64,000 bases of DNA from Labilibaculum euxinicum (GCF_009795715.1 NZ_WTCR01000001.1:474564-538563); one strand, 5' to 3'; positions 20,200-29,739 are shown, numbered from the stretch's first letter. Program-made: numbers and translations. The notes: a model not told the origin generated them from the sequence alone.

Positions 20200-21450
20200 T
20201 TACTTTAAAACCAATTTGTCAACATCCCCGTAAGATTCATAGCTATTTGTTACAACTCTCTCTCCCGGTTTCAAGCCCTCAAGAACCTCATAATACATCG
20301 GATTTTGATTTCCCAATTTAATTGCACGTTTTGTAGCAAACTCACCACTGGGATCCACAACGAATATCCATTGCCCTCCTGTACTTTGAAAAAAACCTCC
20401 TCTTTGAATCAACACAGCCTCCCTGGGCTCTCCCAATTCAATTTTTGTTCTAAATGTTTGCCCGGTTCTAATTCCAGGAGGAAGTTCACCAACAAATTTC
20501 ATATCAATTTCGAACTGACCACTACGTACTTCCGGATAAACTTTATAAACCACTAAATTATAATCAACGCCGCTAAAACTAAATTTAGCCTTCAATCCTT
20601 TATTTAATCGTGCAATGTAGAGTTCGTCAACCATCGCATTTATTTTATAATTATCCAATACATTCACCTGTCCTAAACGCTGCCCTCTTGACTTTGACTC
20701 TCCCAATTCAACATTTAAAGATCCTAACTGACCATCAACAGGTGCTTTTACATTTAGATTCTGGAGTTTTGCACGAACCATTTCCAGATTGTTTTCCATG
20801 TTTTTCAAATTGGCATCCAATCGTTGAATTTGAATTGTTCGCGCAAGAGAATCGGTTTTTTGTCTCTCCAAAAGCAACTCCCTGGTTTTTTTATAGTAAT
20901 TGTAATTATCATTTGACTCGTCGAATTCTTCCCGGGAAATTAAATCCTTCTCAAAGAAAATTTTATTTCTCTGATAAGCCCTTTTACTCTTTGCCAAATT
21001 TAAATCAATATCCAACAAACTTCTTCTTACATTTAAACGATCCTGTTCCATACTCAAACGGGTATCCCGTAATCTATTTACTTGCTCAGTAAAGCCAGCT
21101 TCCGAATTTAATATTTGTAAGTTCAACTCTGAATTGCTTAAACGAAGAATCACATCGCCCTTTTTAACCATACTTCCCTCTTCCAGCAGGATCTCTTCAA
21201 CCCGGCCTCCTTCAATAGCATCTAAATAAACAGTGGTAATTGGATTGACCGTTCCCGTTCGGGCAATGTATTCCTGAAAATAATCAGTCTTCACATCTCC
21301 AATTGAAATTTTCTCTGCATCAACACGTAATCGGGATCCTGACTCTCCCAAAAATGCTGCATACAAAACAACGACGCCTAGAACAGCTCCCGCTAAGTAC
21401 CAATTTTTCCTTAGTAAATACCAGGCTTTCTTTTCAATAATTCTATCCAT
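20200..21450 (-). CDS. HlyD/MacA-type periplasmic adaptor protein
   Basis: The 416-residue protein has one N-terminal membrane anchor (about 17-35), a lipoyl-like barrel-sandwich half (GGRVEEILLEEGSMVKKGDVIL), a long alpha-hairpin rich in heptads (about 115-225), the second lipoyl half (NLNVKAPVDGQLGSLNVELG) and a C-terminal beta-barrel. It should bridge the ABC permeases to a TolC-like outer-membrane channel, which is not encoded in this operon. It is the first gene of the operon and lies 35 bases downstream of the predicted start from a sigma54 promoter. Confidence 0.92.
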   Translation of the reverse strand: MDRIIEKKAWYLLRKNWYLAGAVLGVVVLYAAFLGESGSRLRVDAEKISIGDVKTDYFQEYIARTGTVNPITTVYLDAIEGGRVEEILLEEGSMVKKGDVILRLSNSELNLQILNSEAGFTEQVNRLRDTRLSMEQDRLNVRRSLLDIDLNLAKSKRAYQRNKIFFEKDLISREEFDESNDNYNYYKKTRELLLERQKTDSLARTIQIQRLDANLKNMENNLEMVRAKLQNLNVKAPVDGQLGSLNVELGESKSRGQRLGQVNVLDNYKINAMVDELYIARLNKGLKAKFSFSGVDYNLVVYKVYPEVRSGQFEIDMKFVGELPPGIRTGQTFRTKIELGEPREAVLIQRGGFFQSTGGQWIFVVDPSGEFATKRAIKLGNQNPMYYEVLEGLKPGERVVTNSYESYGDVDKLVLK

Positions 21451-21495
21451 TATAATTTGACTTTTTTAATCCTTTTTCAAACACAACCGCAATGT

Positions 21496-21511
21496 AGCCA
21501 CTTTCATGCCA
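21496..21511 (-). promoter_or_regulatory. Sigma54-type promoter of the ABC export operon
   Basis: On the minus strand the site reads TGGCATGAAAGTGGCT. Against TGGCACGnnnnTTGCW it matches everywhere except two positions and keeps the GG and GC dinucleotides at the right spacing. Transcription would start near 21485, 35 bases before the adaptor start codon. A sigma54 activator gene diverges from the same 249-base region. A GAACTGTACGTATGCGAACA-like stretch further upstream could be an activator site, but that is speculative. Confidence 0.65.
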
Positions 21512-21699
21512 AAACACTTTTAACATTGATTAACAACTCCTTGAAAAACCAAAACCTATTGATTTCCACGCATCTGTGAACGAAAACAATACAAGAACTG
21601 TACGTATGCGAACATTTTTCTTTTAATATTAAAATTTAAATGATAACTTGGATTCCTATTTAAGATACTAAAACCTGAAACGACAAATTAATTCAAATT

Positions 21700-23079
21700 A
21701 TGGCAAATCAAAAAAACGGCAAAATATTAGCTATTGATGATAACGAAGATATCCTGTTTTCTTTAAAGTTGCTGCTTAAACAACACGTAGAATTAATACA
21801 CACAGAGTCTGATCCGGAAATGATTCCCAAACTCATGAAACAGGATGATTACGATGTTGTGTTGCTTGACATGAATTTTACAAAAGACGCAATTAGCGGT
21901 CAGGAAGGATATCATTGGCTAAACAAAATACTTGAAATTGACCCACAGGCAGTTGTACTATTTATTACTGCATATGGTGATATCGAAAAATCGGTAAAAG
22001 CTATAAAAGCGGGCGCTACAGACTTCATATTAAAACCATGGCAGAACGAAAAACTTCTTGCCACCATCTCGTCAGCAATAAAACTACGCAGATCGAAAGA
22101 TGAAGTAAAAGAACTAAAGACAAAACAAAAAGAATTAAATGCAGTTCTTGACCAACCATTTAATGACTTTATTGGTACATCTCCTGAAATGCAGCAGGTA
22201 TTCTCAACCATCACAAAAGTGGCGGTAACAGATGCCAACGTCTTGATTCTTGGCGAAAACGGTACAGGCAAAGAATTGGTTGCAAGAGCACTACACCGAA
22301 ACTCATCAAGAAAAGATGAAGTTTTTATCAGCGTTGACCTTGGATCCATAAATGAAAACTTATTCGAAAGTGAACTGTTTGGACATGTGAAAGGTGCATT
22401 TACAGATGCCCGCGCCGACCGTCCCGGCCGATTCGAAATTGCTTCAGGCGGAACACTATTCCTAGATGAAATTGGGAATTTAAGCCTGCCGATGCAAGCA
22501 AAACTATTAACAGTTTTAGAGCGAAGAGAAGTGATTCGGGTTGGATCAAACAAACCAATTCCTATCGATATCCGTTTAATATGTGCAACCAATATGCCAC
22601 TAAAACAAATGGCATCAGAAGACAGATATCGTCAGGATCTTCTGTACAGAATTAATACTGTTGAAATAAGTCTTCCTGCTTTAAGAGAACGATACGAAGA
22701 CATCCCACTTTTGGCAAATCATTTTCTTGAAATATATTCTAAAAAGTATAAAAAAGGCATCAACCCTCTATCAAAAGCATGCCTAAACAAACTTTACGAT
22801 TACAGTTGGCCTGGAAATGTGAGAGAACTTCAACATTTAATGGAGCGGGCAATCATTATGGCAGACGATCGAAATCTGGACCCGGCCGATTTCCAAGTAA
22901 GTATTGAAAGAAATGGTCAGGATGATGTTGAATTTGATTCCTATAACCTTGAGGAAGTTGAAAAGAACATCATACAGAAAGTATTGAAAACAAATAAAGG
23001 AAATATTTCCAAAGCTGCTGGAGAATTAGGTCTTACGCGCACATCTCTTTATCGAAGACTAGAAAAATATGGTTTATAA
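21700..23079 (+). CDS. Sigma54-dependent response regulator (NtrC family)
   Basis: The 459-residue protein has a receiver domain (acidic D13-D14, phosphorylation site D57 in LLDMNF), an AAA+ domain with Walker A GENGTGKE at 185-192, the sigma54-contacting loop GAFTDA at 232-237 (a common variant of GAFTGA), Walker B GGTLFLDEIG, and a C-terminal Fis-type helix-turn-helix (NISKAAGELGLTRTSLYRRL). It should activate sigma54 RNA polymerase when phosphorylated by the kinase encoded next. The divergent ABC operon with its sigma54 promoter is the obvious target. Confidence 0.95.
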   Translation: MANQKNGKILAIDDNEDILFSLKLLLKQHVELIHTESDPEMIPKLMKQDDYDVVLLDMNFTKDAISGQEGYHWLNKILEIDPQAVVLFITAYGDIEKSVKAIKAGATDFILKPWQNEKLLATISSAIKLRRSKDEVKELKTKQKELNAVLDQPFNDFIGTSPEMQQVFSTITKVAVTDANVLILGENGTGKELVARALHRNSSRKDEVFISVDLGSINENLFESELFGHVKGAFTDARADRPGRFEIASGGTLFLDEIGNLSLPMQAKLLTVLERREVIRVGSNKPIPIDIRLICATNMPLKQMASEDRYRQDLLYRINTVEISLPALRERYEDIPLLANHFLEIYSKKYKKGINPLSKACLNKLYDYSWPGNVRELQHLMERAIIMADDRNLDPADFQVSIERNGQDDVEFDSYNLEEVEKNIIQKVLKTNKGNISKAAGELGLTRTSLYRRLEKYGL

Positions 23080-24427
23080 AAGCTTCCGGATTAATTTTAT
23101 AATAAGAATCATCGTGCTCTCAGCAACGATATTCTTATTATTTTACTTGATTGCAAAAAAGAGCCTCTACTTCACAGCAAGCCTTACTTTTATTGCGATT
23201 ATTTATCAAATATATGAAATTATTAAGTACGTTGAAAAAACCAACCGCCTGCTAAAGAATTTTCTGGAATCCATACGATATTCTGATTTCACACGAAATT
23301 TTCAGGTTCAGGGTCTTGGAAGCTCATTCGACAAGCTACAGGAATCTTTCAATGCAGTAATTACTGATTTTCAGAAAATAAGAGCAGAAAAAGAAGAACA
23401 TTATTTCTATTTACAAACCGTAATTCAACACATTGGAATTAGCTTAATTGCATTTCACCGCGATGGAAAAGTAGAAATGATTAACAATGCCTCTAAGAAA
23501 CTTTTTCAGGTAAGCAACCTTAAAAGAATACAAGACTTAAGCGGCTTTAGTGAGGAGCTTGTAAATTGCCTGTTAAGCCTTAAGCATGGAGAAAACACAC
23601 TAGTTAAAGTTGTTGACAACGAAGATATCCTAAAGCTTGCTATTTACGCTACCGAGTTTAAAATTAACAACCGGCAAGTAATACTTGTGTCAATTAAAAA
23701 CATCCAATACGAATTGGAAGAACAGGAAATTGAATCCTGGCAAAAACTAATTCGGGTACTGACTCATGAGATTATGAATTCAATTACGCCAATCTCTTCC
23801 CTTTCTACTACGCTAACAACAATTCTTGATGATTTTGGGGAAAACAACACCAATAAGTTTCAAGATGAGGATCTGGAGACACTGAACGAGGTTAAACTGG
23901 CTCTTGAAACAATCCATAAAAGAAGTTCCGGACTTTTGCATTTTGTAGATACTTATCGGAATCTTACAAAAATTCCAAAGCCAAATTTCGGTATTTTTCA
24001 GATAGAGAAGCTATTTGACAACATTCATCGCCTGATGGAGGAGGAAATAAAGAGGAAAGGCATCAAGTGTGAGATTAGTATCAACCCTCAAAGTCTGGAG
24101 CTTTCTGCCGACGAACAGCTGCTTGAACAGGTTTTAATCAATTTGATTAAAAACTCTATTCATGCACTCGAACACACAACCGATCCAAAAATTGAACTGA
24201 AAGCCTTTATGAACAAAAGAGGCCGAATATCAATTCAAATAAGCGACAATGGACAAGGCATTATAAAAGAAGTGCTTGACAAAGTATTTATTCCATTTTT
24301 CACAACAAAGCCTAAAGGCTCTGGTATTGGATTAAGCCTGTCAAAACAGATATTGCGATTGCACGGAGGAACCATTACCGCACAGTCAATTCCAAACGAA
24401 AAAACCAGTTTTACTCTTACTTTTTAA
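23069..24427 (+). CDS. Membrane sensor histidine kinase
   Basis: The 452-residue kinase has two N-terminal membrane helices (about 8-28 and 32-48) with almost no periplasmic loop, a PAS-like region, a dimerisation helix with the phospho-acceptor H233 (VLTHEIMNSITP) and an ATPase domain with N-box NLIKNSIHALEH, G1 box DNGQGI and G2 FFTTKPKGSGIGLSL. The reading frame overlaps the response regulator gene by 11 bases, so the two are translationally coupled partners. The near lack of a periplasmic sensor suggests an intramembrane or cytoplasmic signal. Confidence 0.94.
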   Translation: MVYKSFRINFIIRIIVLSATIFLLFYLIAKKSLYFTASLTFIAIIYQIYEIIKYVEKTNRLLKNFLESIRYSDFTRNFQVQGLGSSFDKLQESFNAVITDFQKIRAEKEEHYFYLQTVIQHIGISLIAFHRDGKVEMINNASKKLFQVSNLKRIQDLSGFSEELVNCLLSLKHGENTLVKVVDNEDILKLAIYATEFKINNRQVILVSIKNIQYELEEQEIESWQKLIRVLTHEIMNSITPISSLSTTLTTILDDFGENNTNKFQDEDLETLNEVKLALETIHKRSSGLLHFVDTYRNLTKIPKPNFGIFQIEKLFDNIHRLMEEEIKRKGIKCEISINPQSLELSADEQLLEQVLINLIKNSIHALEHTTDPKIELKAFMNKRGRISIQISDNGQGIIKEVLDKVFIPFFTTKPKGSGIGLSLSKQILRLHGGTITAQSIPNEKTSFTLTF

Positions 24428-24524
24428 CATGATTTAACACCCTAATAATTTTAAATTAACAATTACTTTCGTTAAATTTAAGGAGCAAATCAATTTCTAA
24501 CCTTTAATTAAAACTTAAAAGCAT

Positions 24525-24770
24525 ATGACTAAAACAATCACATTCAATAAGTTAAGAGAAATTAAAGATAGTTTACCTGAAGGTAGTATGCAAAGGATTG
24601 CAGAAGATTTACAATTAGAAGTAGAAACCGTTAGAAATTATTTTGGTGGAACCAATTTTGATGAAGGCCAATGCACAGGAATTCATGTTGAACAAGGCCC
24701 TTATGGTGGTATTGTTGAACTAGATGATACAACTATTTTAGATCACGCCATTAGCATTCTGGAAGATTAA
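24525..24770 (+). CDS. Small conserved protein with helix-turn-helix-like segment
   Basis: This 81-residue acidic protein has a helical N-terminal half whose segment GSMQRIAEDLQLEVETVRNY resembles a helix-turn-helix, followed by a glycine-rich turn region (YFGGTNFDEG) and an acidic tail. Similar short proteins occur across Bacteroidota, but no function is known to me. It is transcribed alone and ends at a strong terminator. Confidence 0.75.
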   Translation: MTKTITFNKLREIKDSLPEGSMQRIAEDLQLEVETVRNYFGGTNFDEGQCTGIHVEQGPYGGIVELDDTTILDHAISILED

Positions 24771-24790
24771 ATTGTAAACATCAATAAGAT

Positions 24791-24832
24791 AAAAGACAGG
24801 GCTGTTGAAACTTTTCAACAGCCCTGTCTTTT
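24791..24832. terminator. Bidirectional terminator between the small HTH-like gene and rex
   Basis: A near-perfect stem with arms of AAAAGACAGGGCTGTTGAAA and its complement, followed by T residues on either strand, lies between convergent genes. Confidence 0.9.
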
Positions 24833-24847
24833 AATTGATCTTATATC

Positions 24848-25504
24848 TTACAGAACTTCTTTTCTATCGTTATGCAATTTATTAAAAATAATTGCCAGAT
24901 TAGAATAGAGTGTTGTGTTTTGAACAATGATATCTTCCGGAACCTTGATTCTTGCCGGCGTAAAATTCCAAATCGCTTTAATACCCCATGCTACCATCAA
25001 ATCGGCAACTGTTTGAGCATTTTCAGCAGGAACAGTAATAATTCCCATTACCACATTCATTTCCTGTGATAAATCACGAAATTGATCGATGTGAAATACT
25101 TCAATATCATTAAATTTTTTCCCTATGGTCGAAGAATTAACATCGAAAGCCGCAACGATATTTAATCCAAAATGCGACAATCCGCTATCATGCAATAATG
25201 CGGACCCCAAAGATCCAGCACCAACAAGAAAAGCATTATCCATAATAGTAAATCCAAGAAACTCCGACAAAACATCTACCAACGCTTTAACTTCGTAACC
25301 TACTCTTGTTTTTCCAACAATAGTTGTATAGGATAAATCTTTTGTGACTTGGGTGGGGTCGATATTCATGTAGTTTGCTATCTGCGTAGATGAAACAAAC
25401 TGCTGTCCTTTCCTTAACAAGCCTTCTGCAAATGCTAAGTATGAAGGCATGCGCCTAATAGTCGGCTCAGGAACTCCCTGAATTTTCTTAGAACTTTGAA
25501 CCAT
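24848..25504 (-). CDS. rex: Redox-sensing transcriptional repressor Rex
   Basis: Rex is a dimeric repressor that binds DNA at low NADH/NAD+ ratio. The 218-residue protein has an N-terminal winged helix (MPSYLAFAEGLL, VSSTQIANYMNIDPTQVTKDLSY) and a Rossmann domain with FLVGAGSLGSALL near residue 95, AAFDVNSSTIG, and a C-terminal swap helix (NLAIIFNKLH). Length and motifs are normal. A TTGTTATACAA dyad overlaps its own candidate promoter, which may reflect autoregulation. Confidence 0.95.
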   Translation of the reverse strand: MVQSSKKIQGVPEPTIRRMPSYLAFAEGLLRKGQQFVSSTQIANYMNIDPTQVTKDLSYTTIVGKTRVGYEVKALVDVLSEFLGFTIMDNAFLVGAGSLGSALLHDSGLSHFGLNIVAAFDVNSSTIGKKFNDIEVFHIDQFRDLSQEMNVVMGIITVPAENAQTVADLMVAWGIKAIWNFTPARIKVPEDIIVQNTTLYSNLAIIFNKLHNDRKEVL

Positions 25505-25580
25505 AATTTCTTACTTACACCTTAAATGAAAACAAAAATAACCAAGTTTCCATTAAAGAAAAATTTCTCTAATGATTATT

Positions 25581-25596
25581 TTGTTATACAAATTTA
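25581..25596 (-). promoter_or_regulatory. Candidate rex promoter overlapping a short dyad
   Basis: TAAATTTG on the minus strand is an exact TAnnTTTG element (25589-25596). It overlaps TTGTTATACAA, a dyad with TTGT and ACAA half-sites that resembles the outer parts of Rex operators, though the spacing is shorter than the standard Rex site. Confidence 0.4.
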
Positions 25597-25657
25597 ATTT
25601 TAAATAAATGGCGCTGGGGACACTACAAAAAACAATACATTAATTTCTTGTAAATGT

Positions 25658-25731
25658 GGGCGATATAGGATTCGAACCTATGACCCCTTGGGTGTAAACC
25701 AAGTGCTCTGAACCAACTGAGCTAATCGCCC
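25658..25731 (-). tRNA. tRNA-Val, anticodon TAC
   Basis: The minus strand folds into a 74-base cloverleaf: acceptor GGGCGAT with ATCGCCC, D arm AGCTCAGTTGGTT, anticodon stem CTTGG/CCAAG around loop TTTACAC, and T arm AGGTTCGAATCCT. The anticodon TAC reads GTA valine codons. CCA is not encoded. Confidence 0.97.
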
Positions 25732-25741
25732 TTAACGACTG

Positions 25742-25749
25742 CAAATATA
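25742..25749 (-). promoter_or_regulatory. Candidate -7 promoter element of the tRNA-Val gene
   Basis: TATATTTG on the minus strand matches TAnnTTTG exactly and lies about ten bases before the mature 5' end of the tRNA. Confidence 0.55.
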
Positions 25750-25790
25750 AACAGAAAAAATTACCACAGCAATAAAAACCTTAGTTTTGT

Positions 25791-27077
25791 TTATACAACC
25801 TCTGCAACAACAAAAGTACTTCCACCCACAAAAACCAAATCATTTTCATAAGCATTTGTCTTAGCCGCCTTTAAAGCATCCCTCACAGATAAGTATGTAT
25901 TTCCAAGCAATCCATAAGCTTTTGCCTTTGCAGCAAGAACTTCCTGATCCAATGCTCTGGGAATATCTGCCCGACTAAAATAATAGCTCGCATTCTTCGG
26001 CATTAATTCAAGAATATCAGTAAGATCTTTATCATTTACAACACCAAAAACAATATGCAGTTTTCCGTAATCTATCGATTCAATTTGCTCTATTATTTCT
26101 TTAATTCCTGCAACATTGTGTCCGGTATCACACACTACTCTTGGAGCATTACCAATTGTCTGCCAGCGTCCTAACAAGCCTGTATTTTTAACTATTCCTG
26201 AAACACCCTGCTGAATAGCCTCTTCGGAAATACCCCACCCCTTGCTATTCAATTCATCAAACACGCATAAAGCCGTTCTTATATTCTTAATCTGATAAAG
26301 ACCTAATAAATCACACGATAAATTGATTATTGAATTATTTTCAAGAAACTGGTAAACAAGATTTCTTTTGTTATCAATCAATTCAGAGGACTGATTCATA
26401 TACCTGTCTTCTGAAAATATCAGATCTGATTTGTTGTTTGAGGCAATTCTCAAAAAAACTTCAATTATCTCTTCCTGTTTCTCACCAATAATAACAGGAA
26501 CATTTTTCTTTATAATTCCAGCCTTTTCTGTAGCTATTTGTGCAAGCTCCGAGCCCAACAAATTAGTATGATCCTTACTTATATTAGTTATCACCGAAAG
26601 TTCAGGCGAAATGATATTAGTTGAATCCAATCTTCCACCTAAGCCTACCTCCACAACAGCAACATCAATCTTTTCATCAGCAAAAAAATCAAAAGCCATC
26701 GCAACTGTCATCTCAAAAAAAGAAGGACATAATTCTTCAAATTTATTTTGATGCTTCCGAATAAAATCAACTACATAATCCTCAGAAACAAGCTCACCAT
26801 TAACTTTTATTCTCTCTCTAAAATCTTTTAAATGGGGCGAAGTATACAGACCAACTTTATAGCCCGCTGATTGCAAAACAGACGCAATAGTATGAGAAAC
26901 TGATCCTTTTCCATTTGTTCCTGCAACATGAATCGATTTAAACTTCTTATGAGGATGACTAAAATACTCATCCAAAACCAATGTTGTATCTAAATTGGCT
27001 TTATAAGCAGCCTGCCCTGTACGCTGATACATAGGCAGTTTAGTAAACATATAATGTAAAGTTTCCTGATAATTCAT
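25791..27077 (-). CDS. folC: Bifunctional dihydrofolate/folylpolyglutamate synthase
   Basis: This 428-residue Mur-ligase relative adds glutamate to dihydropteroate and to folates. It has the P-loop HVAGTNGKGSVSH near residue 50, LYTSPHLKDFRERI, the metal- and folate-loop region VEVGLGGRLDSTN, ITNISKDHTNLLG and the C-terminal CDTGHNVAGIKE. Length and order are standard. The 270-base gap towards the divergent phoH-like gene shows no exact promoter element. Confidence 0.95.
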   Translation of the reverse strand: MNYQETLHYMFTKLPMYQRTGQAAYKANLDTTLVLDEYFSHPHKKFKSIHVAGTNGKGSVSHTIASVLQSAGYKVGLYTSPHLKDFRERIKVNGELVSEDYVVDFIRKHQNKFEELCPSFFEMTVAMAFDFFADEKIDVAVVEVGLGGRLDSTNIISPELSVITNISKDHTNLLGSELAQIATEKAGIIKKNVPVIIGEKQEEIIEVFLRIASNNKSDLIFSEDRYMNQSSELIDNKRNLVYQFLENNSIINLSCDLLGLYQIKNIRTALCVFDELNSKGWGISEEAIQQGVSGIVKNTGLLGRWQTIGNAPRVVCDTGHNVAGIKEIIEQIESIDYGKLHIVFGVVNDKDLTDILELMPKNASYYFSRADIPRALDQEVLAAKAKAYGLLGNTYLSVRDALKAAKTNAYENDLVFVGGSTFVVAEVV

Positions 27078-27347
27078 TTTGTATTTTCTACTAATATTGA
27101 TGATTTTACAAAGAAGAATAAAATTTCTTAAAATTTGTGTTAACAGGTTGAATTTCCTGCAAAAATTGCTAAATTAAAACTATGAAACGCTACTATTTAA
27201 TCAAAAGCATTAGGTATATTTCCTAAAATCAAGAGATATAGAATCACTTTTAGCACCTAACAATTTAAGTAGTAGTATTTTATAATTATGATAAAATAAA
27301 ACCTGGCTCTAAATGCCTGCCGAAATTAACCTCTAACACCATTCATT

Positions 27348-28679
27348 ATGGCAAAACTCAAAAAGGTTTTCGTTCTTGATACAAATGTTATTCTTCATGA
27401 TTTTAATTCAATTTACAATTTTGAAGAAAATGATGTTGTTATTCCCATAACCGTTCTGGAGGAACTGGATAAATTTAAAAAAGGTAATGATCAGATTAAT
27501 TACCACGCACGTGAATTCAGCAGAGAATTAGACCGTATTTCCGGAGACCTGCTCTTTACTGCCGGTGTTCCTCTAGGAAAGAACTTGGGGAAATTATCCG
27601 TTGAAACGGGAAAAGAATTTTCTCCTCAAATGAAAAGTTCGTTTCAGGAAAACATCCCCGACCACAGAATTCTGGCTATAGCAGAGTATCTGCACAACCA
27701 CCGCAGTAAAAAAAAGGTCATTCTTATTACCAAGGATATTAACCTTAGAATGAAAGCGAAATCGTTAGGGATTCCTGCAGAAGATTATAAAAACGATCAG
27801 GTTAAGGATCTTGATGATGTAATTAGCCTGGGAATAACAACCCTTGAAGATTTTAATGATGAAAAGATTACTTTTCTTTATAAGTCAAACGAAGGAATTC
27901 CTGAAAAAGAATTTGGACTTGAAAAACCAATTAAAGGTCATGAATATTTTATTCTGAAAAACAATTCATCTAGTGCGCTTGCACATTTCGATCCCGTTGA
28001 GAAAATAGTATCCCGGGTTGAAAAACCAAATGCTTACGGAATTTATCCCCGAAATGCAGAACAGACTTTCTCCATGCATGCTCTCATGGATCCAAAAATA
28101 TCCTTAGTCGCTTTAACCGGACGAGCTGGAACCGGAAAAACATTACTCGCTTTGGCAACTGCTCTTCAGCAAATCGACATGTACGATCAAATTTTCCTTG
28201 CCAGACCAATTGTTGCTTTGGCCAATAAAGATCTGGGCTATTTACCGGGCGATGCCAAAGAAAAAATAGGTCCTTACATGCAACCCCTTTTCGACAACCT
28301 GAGTGTAATCAAGCATAAATTTAACGTCCATAGTAAAGAGTATCTCAAAATTGACGAACTTTTAAAGGAAGAAAGATTACAGATTACTCCATTAGCATAC
28401 ATTAGAGGAAGAAGCCTTTCGAATACATTCTTCATTGTTGATGAAGCTCAAAACCTTACCCCTCACGAAATTAAAACAATAATTACACGTGCAGGCGAAG
28501 GTACTAAAATGATTTTCACAGGAGATATTGAACAAATAGACTCACCTTATCTGGATAAAAAATCGAATGGATTAGCATACCTCTCAGACAGGATGCAAGG
28601 ACAGGATATATTTGCTCATGTCAACTTAATAAAAGGAGAAAGAAGTCACCTTGCAGAACTGGCAAGTCACCTTCTATAA
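27348..28679 (+). CDS. PIN-PhoH family ATPase
   Basis: The 443-residue protein fuses an N-terminal PIN domain (FVLDTNVILHDFNSI, conserved acidic residues, VILITKDINLRMKA) to a C-terminal PhoH-type ATPase with Walker A GRAGTGKTLL near residue 265, RPIVALANKDLGYLPGD and Walker B FFIVDEAQNL. PIN-PhoH proteins are reported as RNA-acting helicase/nucleases in other bacteria. Here the gene is monocistronic with no informative neighbour. Confidence 0.93.
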   Translation: MAKLKKVFVLDTNVILHDFNSIYNFEENDVVIPITVLEELDKFKKGNDQINYHAREFSRELDRISGDLLFTAGVPLGKNLGKLSVETGKEFSPQMKSSFQENIPDHRILAIAEYLHNHRSKKKVILITKDINLRMKAKSLGIPAEDYKNDQVKDLDDVISLGITTLEDFNDEKITFLYKSNEGIPEKEFGLEKPIKGHEYFILKNNSSSALAHFDPVEKIVSRVEKPNAYGIYPRNAEQTFSMHALMDPKISLVALTGRAGTGKTLLALATALQQIDMYDQIFLARPIVALANKDLGYLPGDAKEKIGPYMQPLFDNLSVIKHKFNVHSKEYLKIDELLKEERLQITPLAYIRGRSLSNTFFIVDEAQNLTPHEIKTIITRAGEGTKMIFTGDIEQIDSPYLDKKSNGLAYLSDRMQGQDIFAHVNLIKGERSHLAELASHLL

Positions 28680-28780
28680 AATCTATTTATTGCATTACTG
28701 GGAAATTTCATTTAAATTATATTCCTGAATATGTACATTTAATCGCAAAAAGGCGTTACATGAAATTGAATCATCTGAGT

Positions 28781-28788
28781 TATTTTTG
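28781..28788 (+). promoter_or_regulatory. Candidate -7 promoter element of the ppx-like gene
   Basis: TATTTTTG matches TAnnTTTG exactly. The predicted start would fall after 28790, which rules out the upstream TTG codon as initiator and supports the ATG at 28816. Confidence 0.5.
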
Positions 28789-28815
28789 CTCACTGAAAAT
28801 CTAAATATACTTTTT

Positions 28816-29721
28816 ATGAAAATAATGAAATTTGCCGCCATAGATATCGGATCAAATGCCATCCGGTTGTTATTTATGAATGTGCTTGAAGAAGGCGGTA
28901 ATGCTCACTTTAAGAAATCATCATTAGTAAGGGTTCCAATTCGTTTGGGAACTGACACTTTTATAGATAAGATTATCTCTGCAGATAAAGCCGAGAAATT
29001 AATTAAAAGCATGAAAGCATTTCGCAACCTTATGGACGTTCATGAGGTTGTGAATTACCGTGCTTGCGCAACATCAGCAATGAGGGAGGCTGTTAACGGC
29101 ACTGAAATTATTCAAAGAATTGAGAATGAATCTGGGATAAAAATTGACGTTATTAATGGAAAAGAAGAAGCAAGCATTATTTTTGATAATAAAATTGCCG
29201 ATACTCTCGATCCAAGCAAAGATTATTTATATGTTGATGTTGGTGGTGGCAGTACCGAGCTAACTCTTTTTTCAAAAGGGATTTGCAAATTCTCCGCCTC
29301 ATTTAATGTGGGAACCATTAAAATTCTTCGGGATTGTGTCCCAAAAGATGAATTTGTTCGTATAAAAGAGTGTTTATTGGATGTATGTCCTAGTTGCGAA
29401 AACATTGAACTTATCGGATCAGGTGGTAACATCAACAGATTGGTTAAACTCGCTGCACCCAAAAAAGAAAAATTCATTACATACCAAGAATTTAAAAGCA
29501 TTTACTACGACCTTAAACAATACAGCTATCAGGAATTAATGATCAACTTCGACATGAATCCTGACCGGGCTGATGTTATCATTCCTGCAGCAACAATTTT
29601 CCTAAGTATTATGGAATGGGCAAATGCAGATAAGATACACGTACCCAAAATTGGGGTTACCGATGGTATTGTTCATCAGTTGTATAAAGAATATATTTCC
29701 AACAGCCTTGTATTGGGGTAA
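28816..29721 (+). CDS. Ppx/GppA-family exopolyphosphatase or (p)ppGpp-type phosphatase
   Basis: About 301 residues with the ASKHA fold: phosphate-1 loop AIDIGSNAIRLL, catalytic region ATSAMREA, GKEEASIIF and the second phosphate loop YVDVGGGSTELTLF, then GSGGNINRL. It hydrolyses polyphosphate or pppGpp; sequence does not separate these. It lacks the C-terminal HD-like extension of long Ppx proteins, as do many Bacteroidota members. The start ATG was chosen because the promoter lies just upstream of it; a second ATG nine bases on is equally possible. Confidence 0.9.
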   Translation: MKIMKFAAIDIGSNAIRLLFMNVLEEGGNAHFKKSSLVRVPIRLGTDTFIDKIISADKAEKLIKSMKAFRNLMDVHEVVNYRACATSAMREAVNGTEIIQRIENESGIKIDVINGKEEASIIFDNKIADTLDPSKDYLYVDVGGGSTELTLFSKGICKFSASFNVGTIKILRDCVPKDEFVRIKECLLDVCPSCENIELIGSGGNINRLVKLAAPKKEKFITYQEFKSIYYDLKQYSYQELMINFDMNPDRADVIIPAATIFLSIMEWANADKIHVPKIGVTDGIVHQLYKEYISNSLVLG

Positions 29722-29739
29722 AAAAGTAATTCTTTTTCC

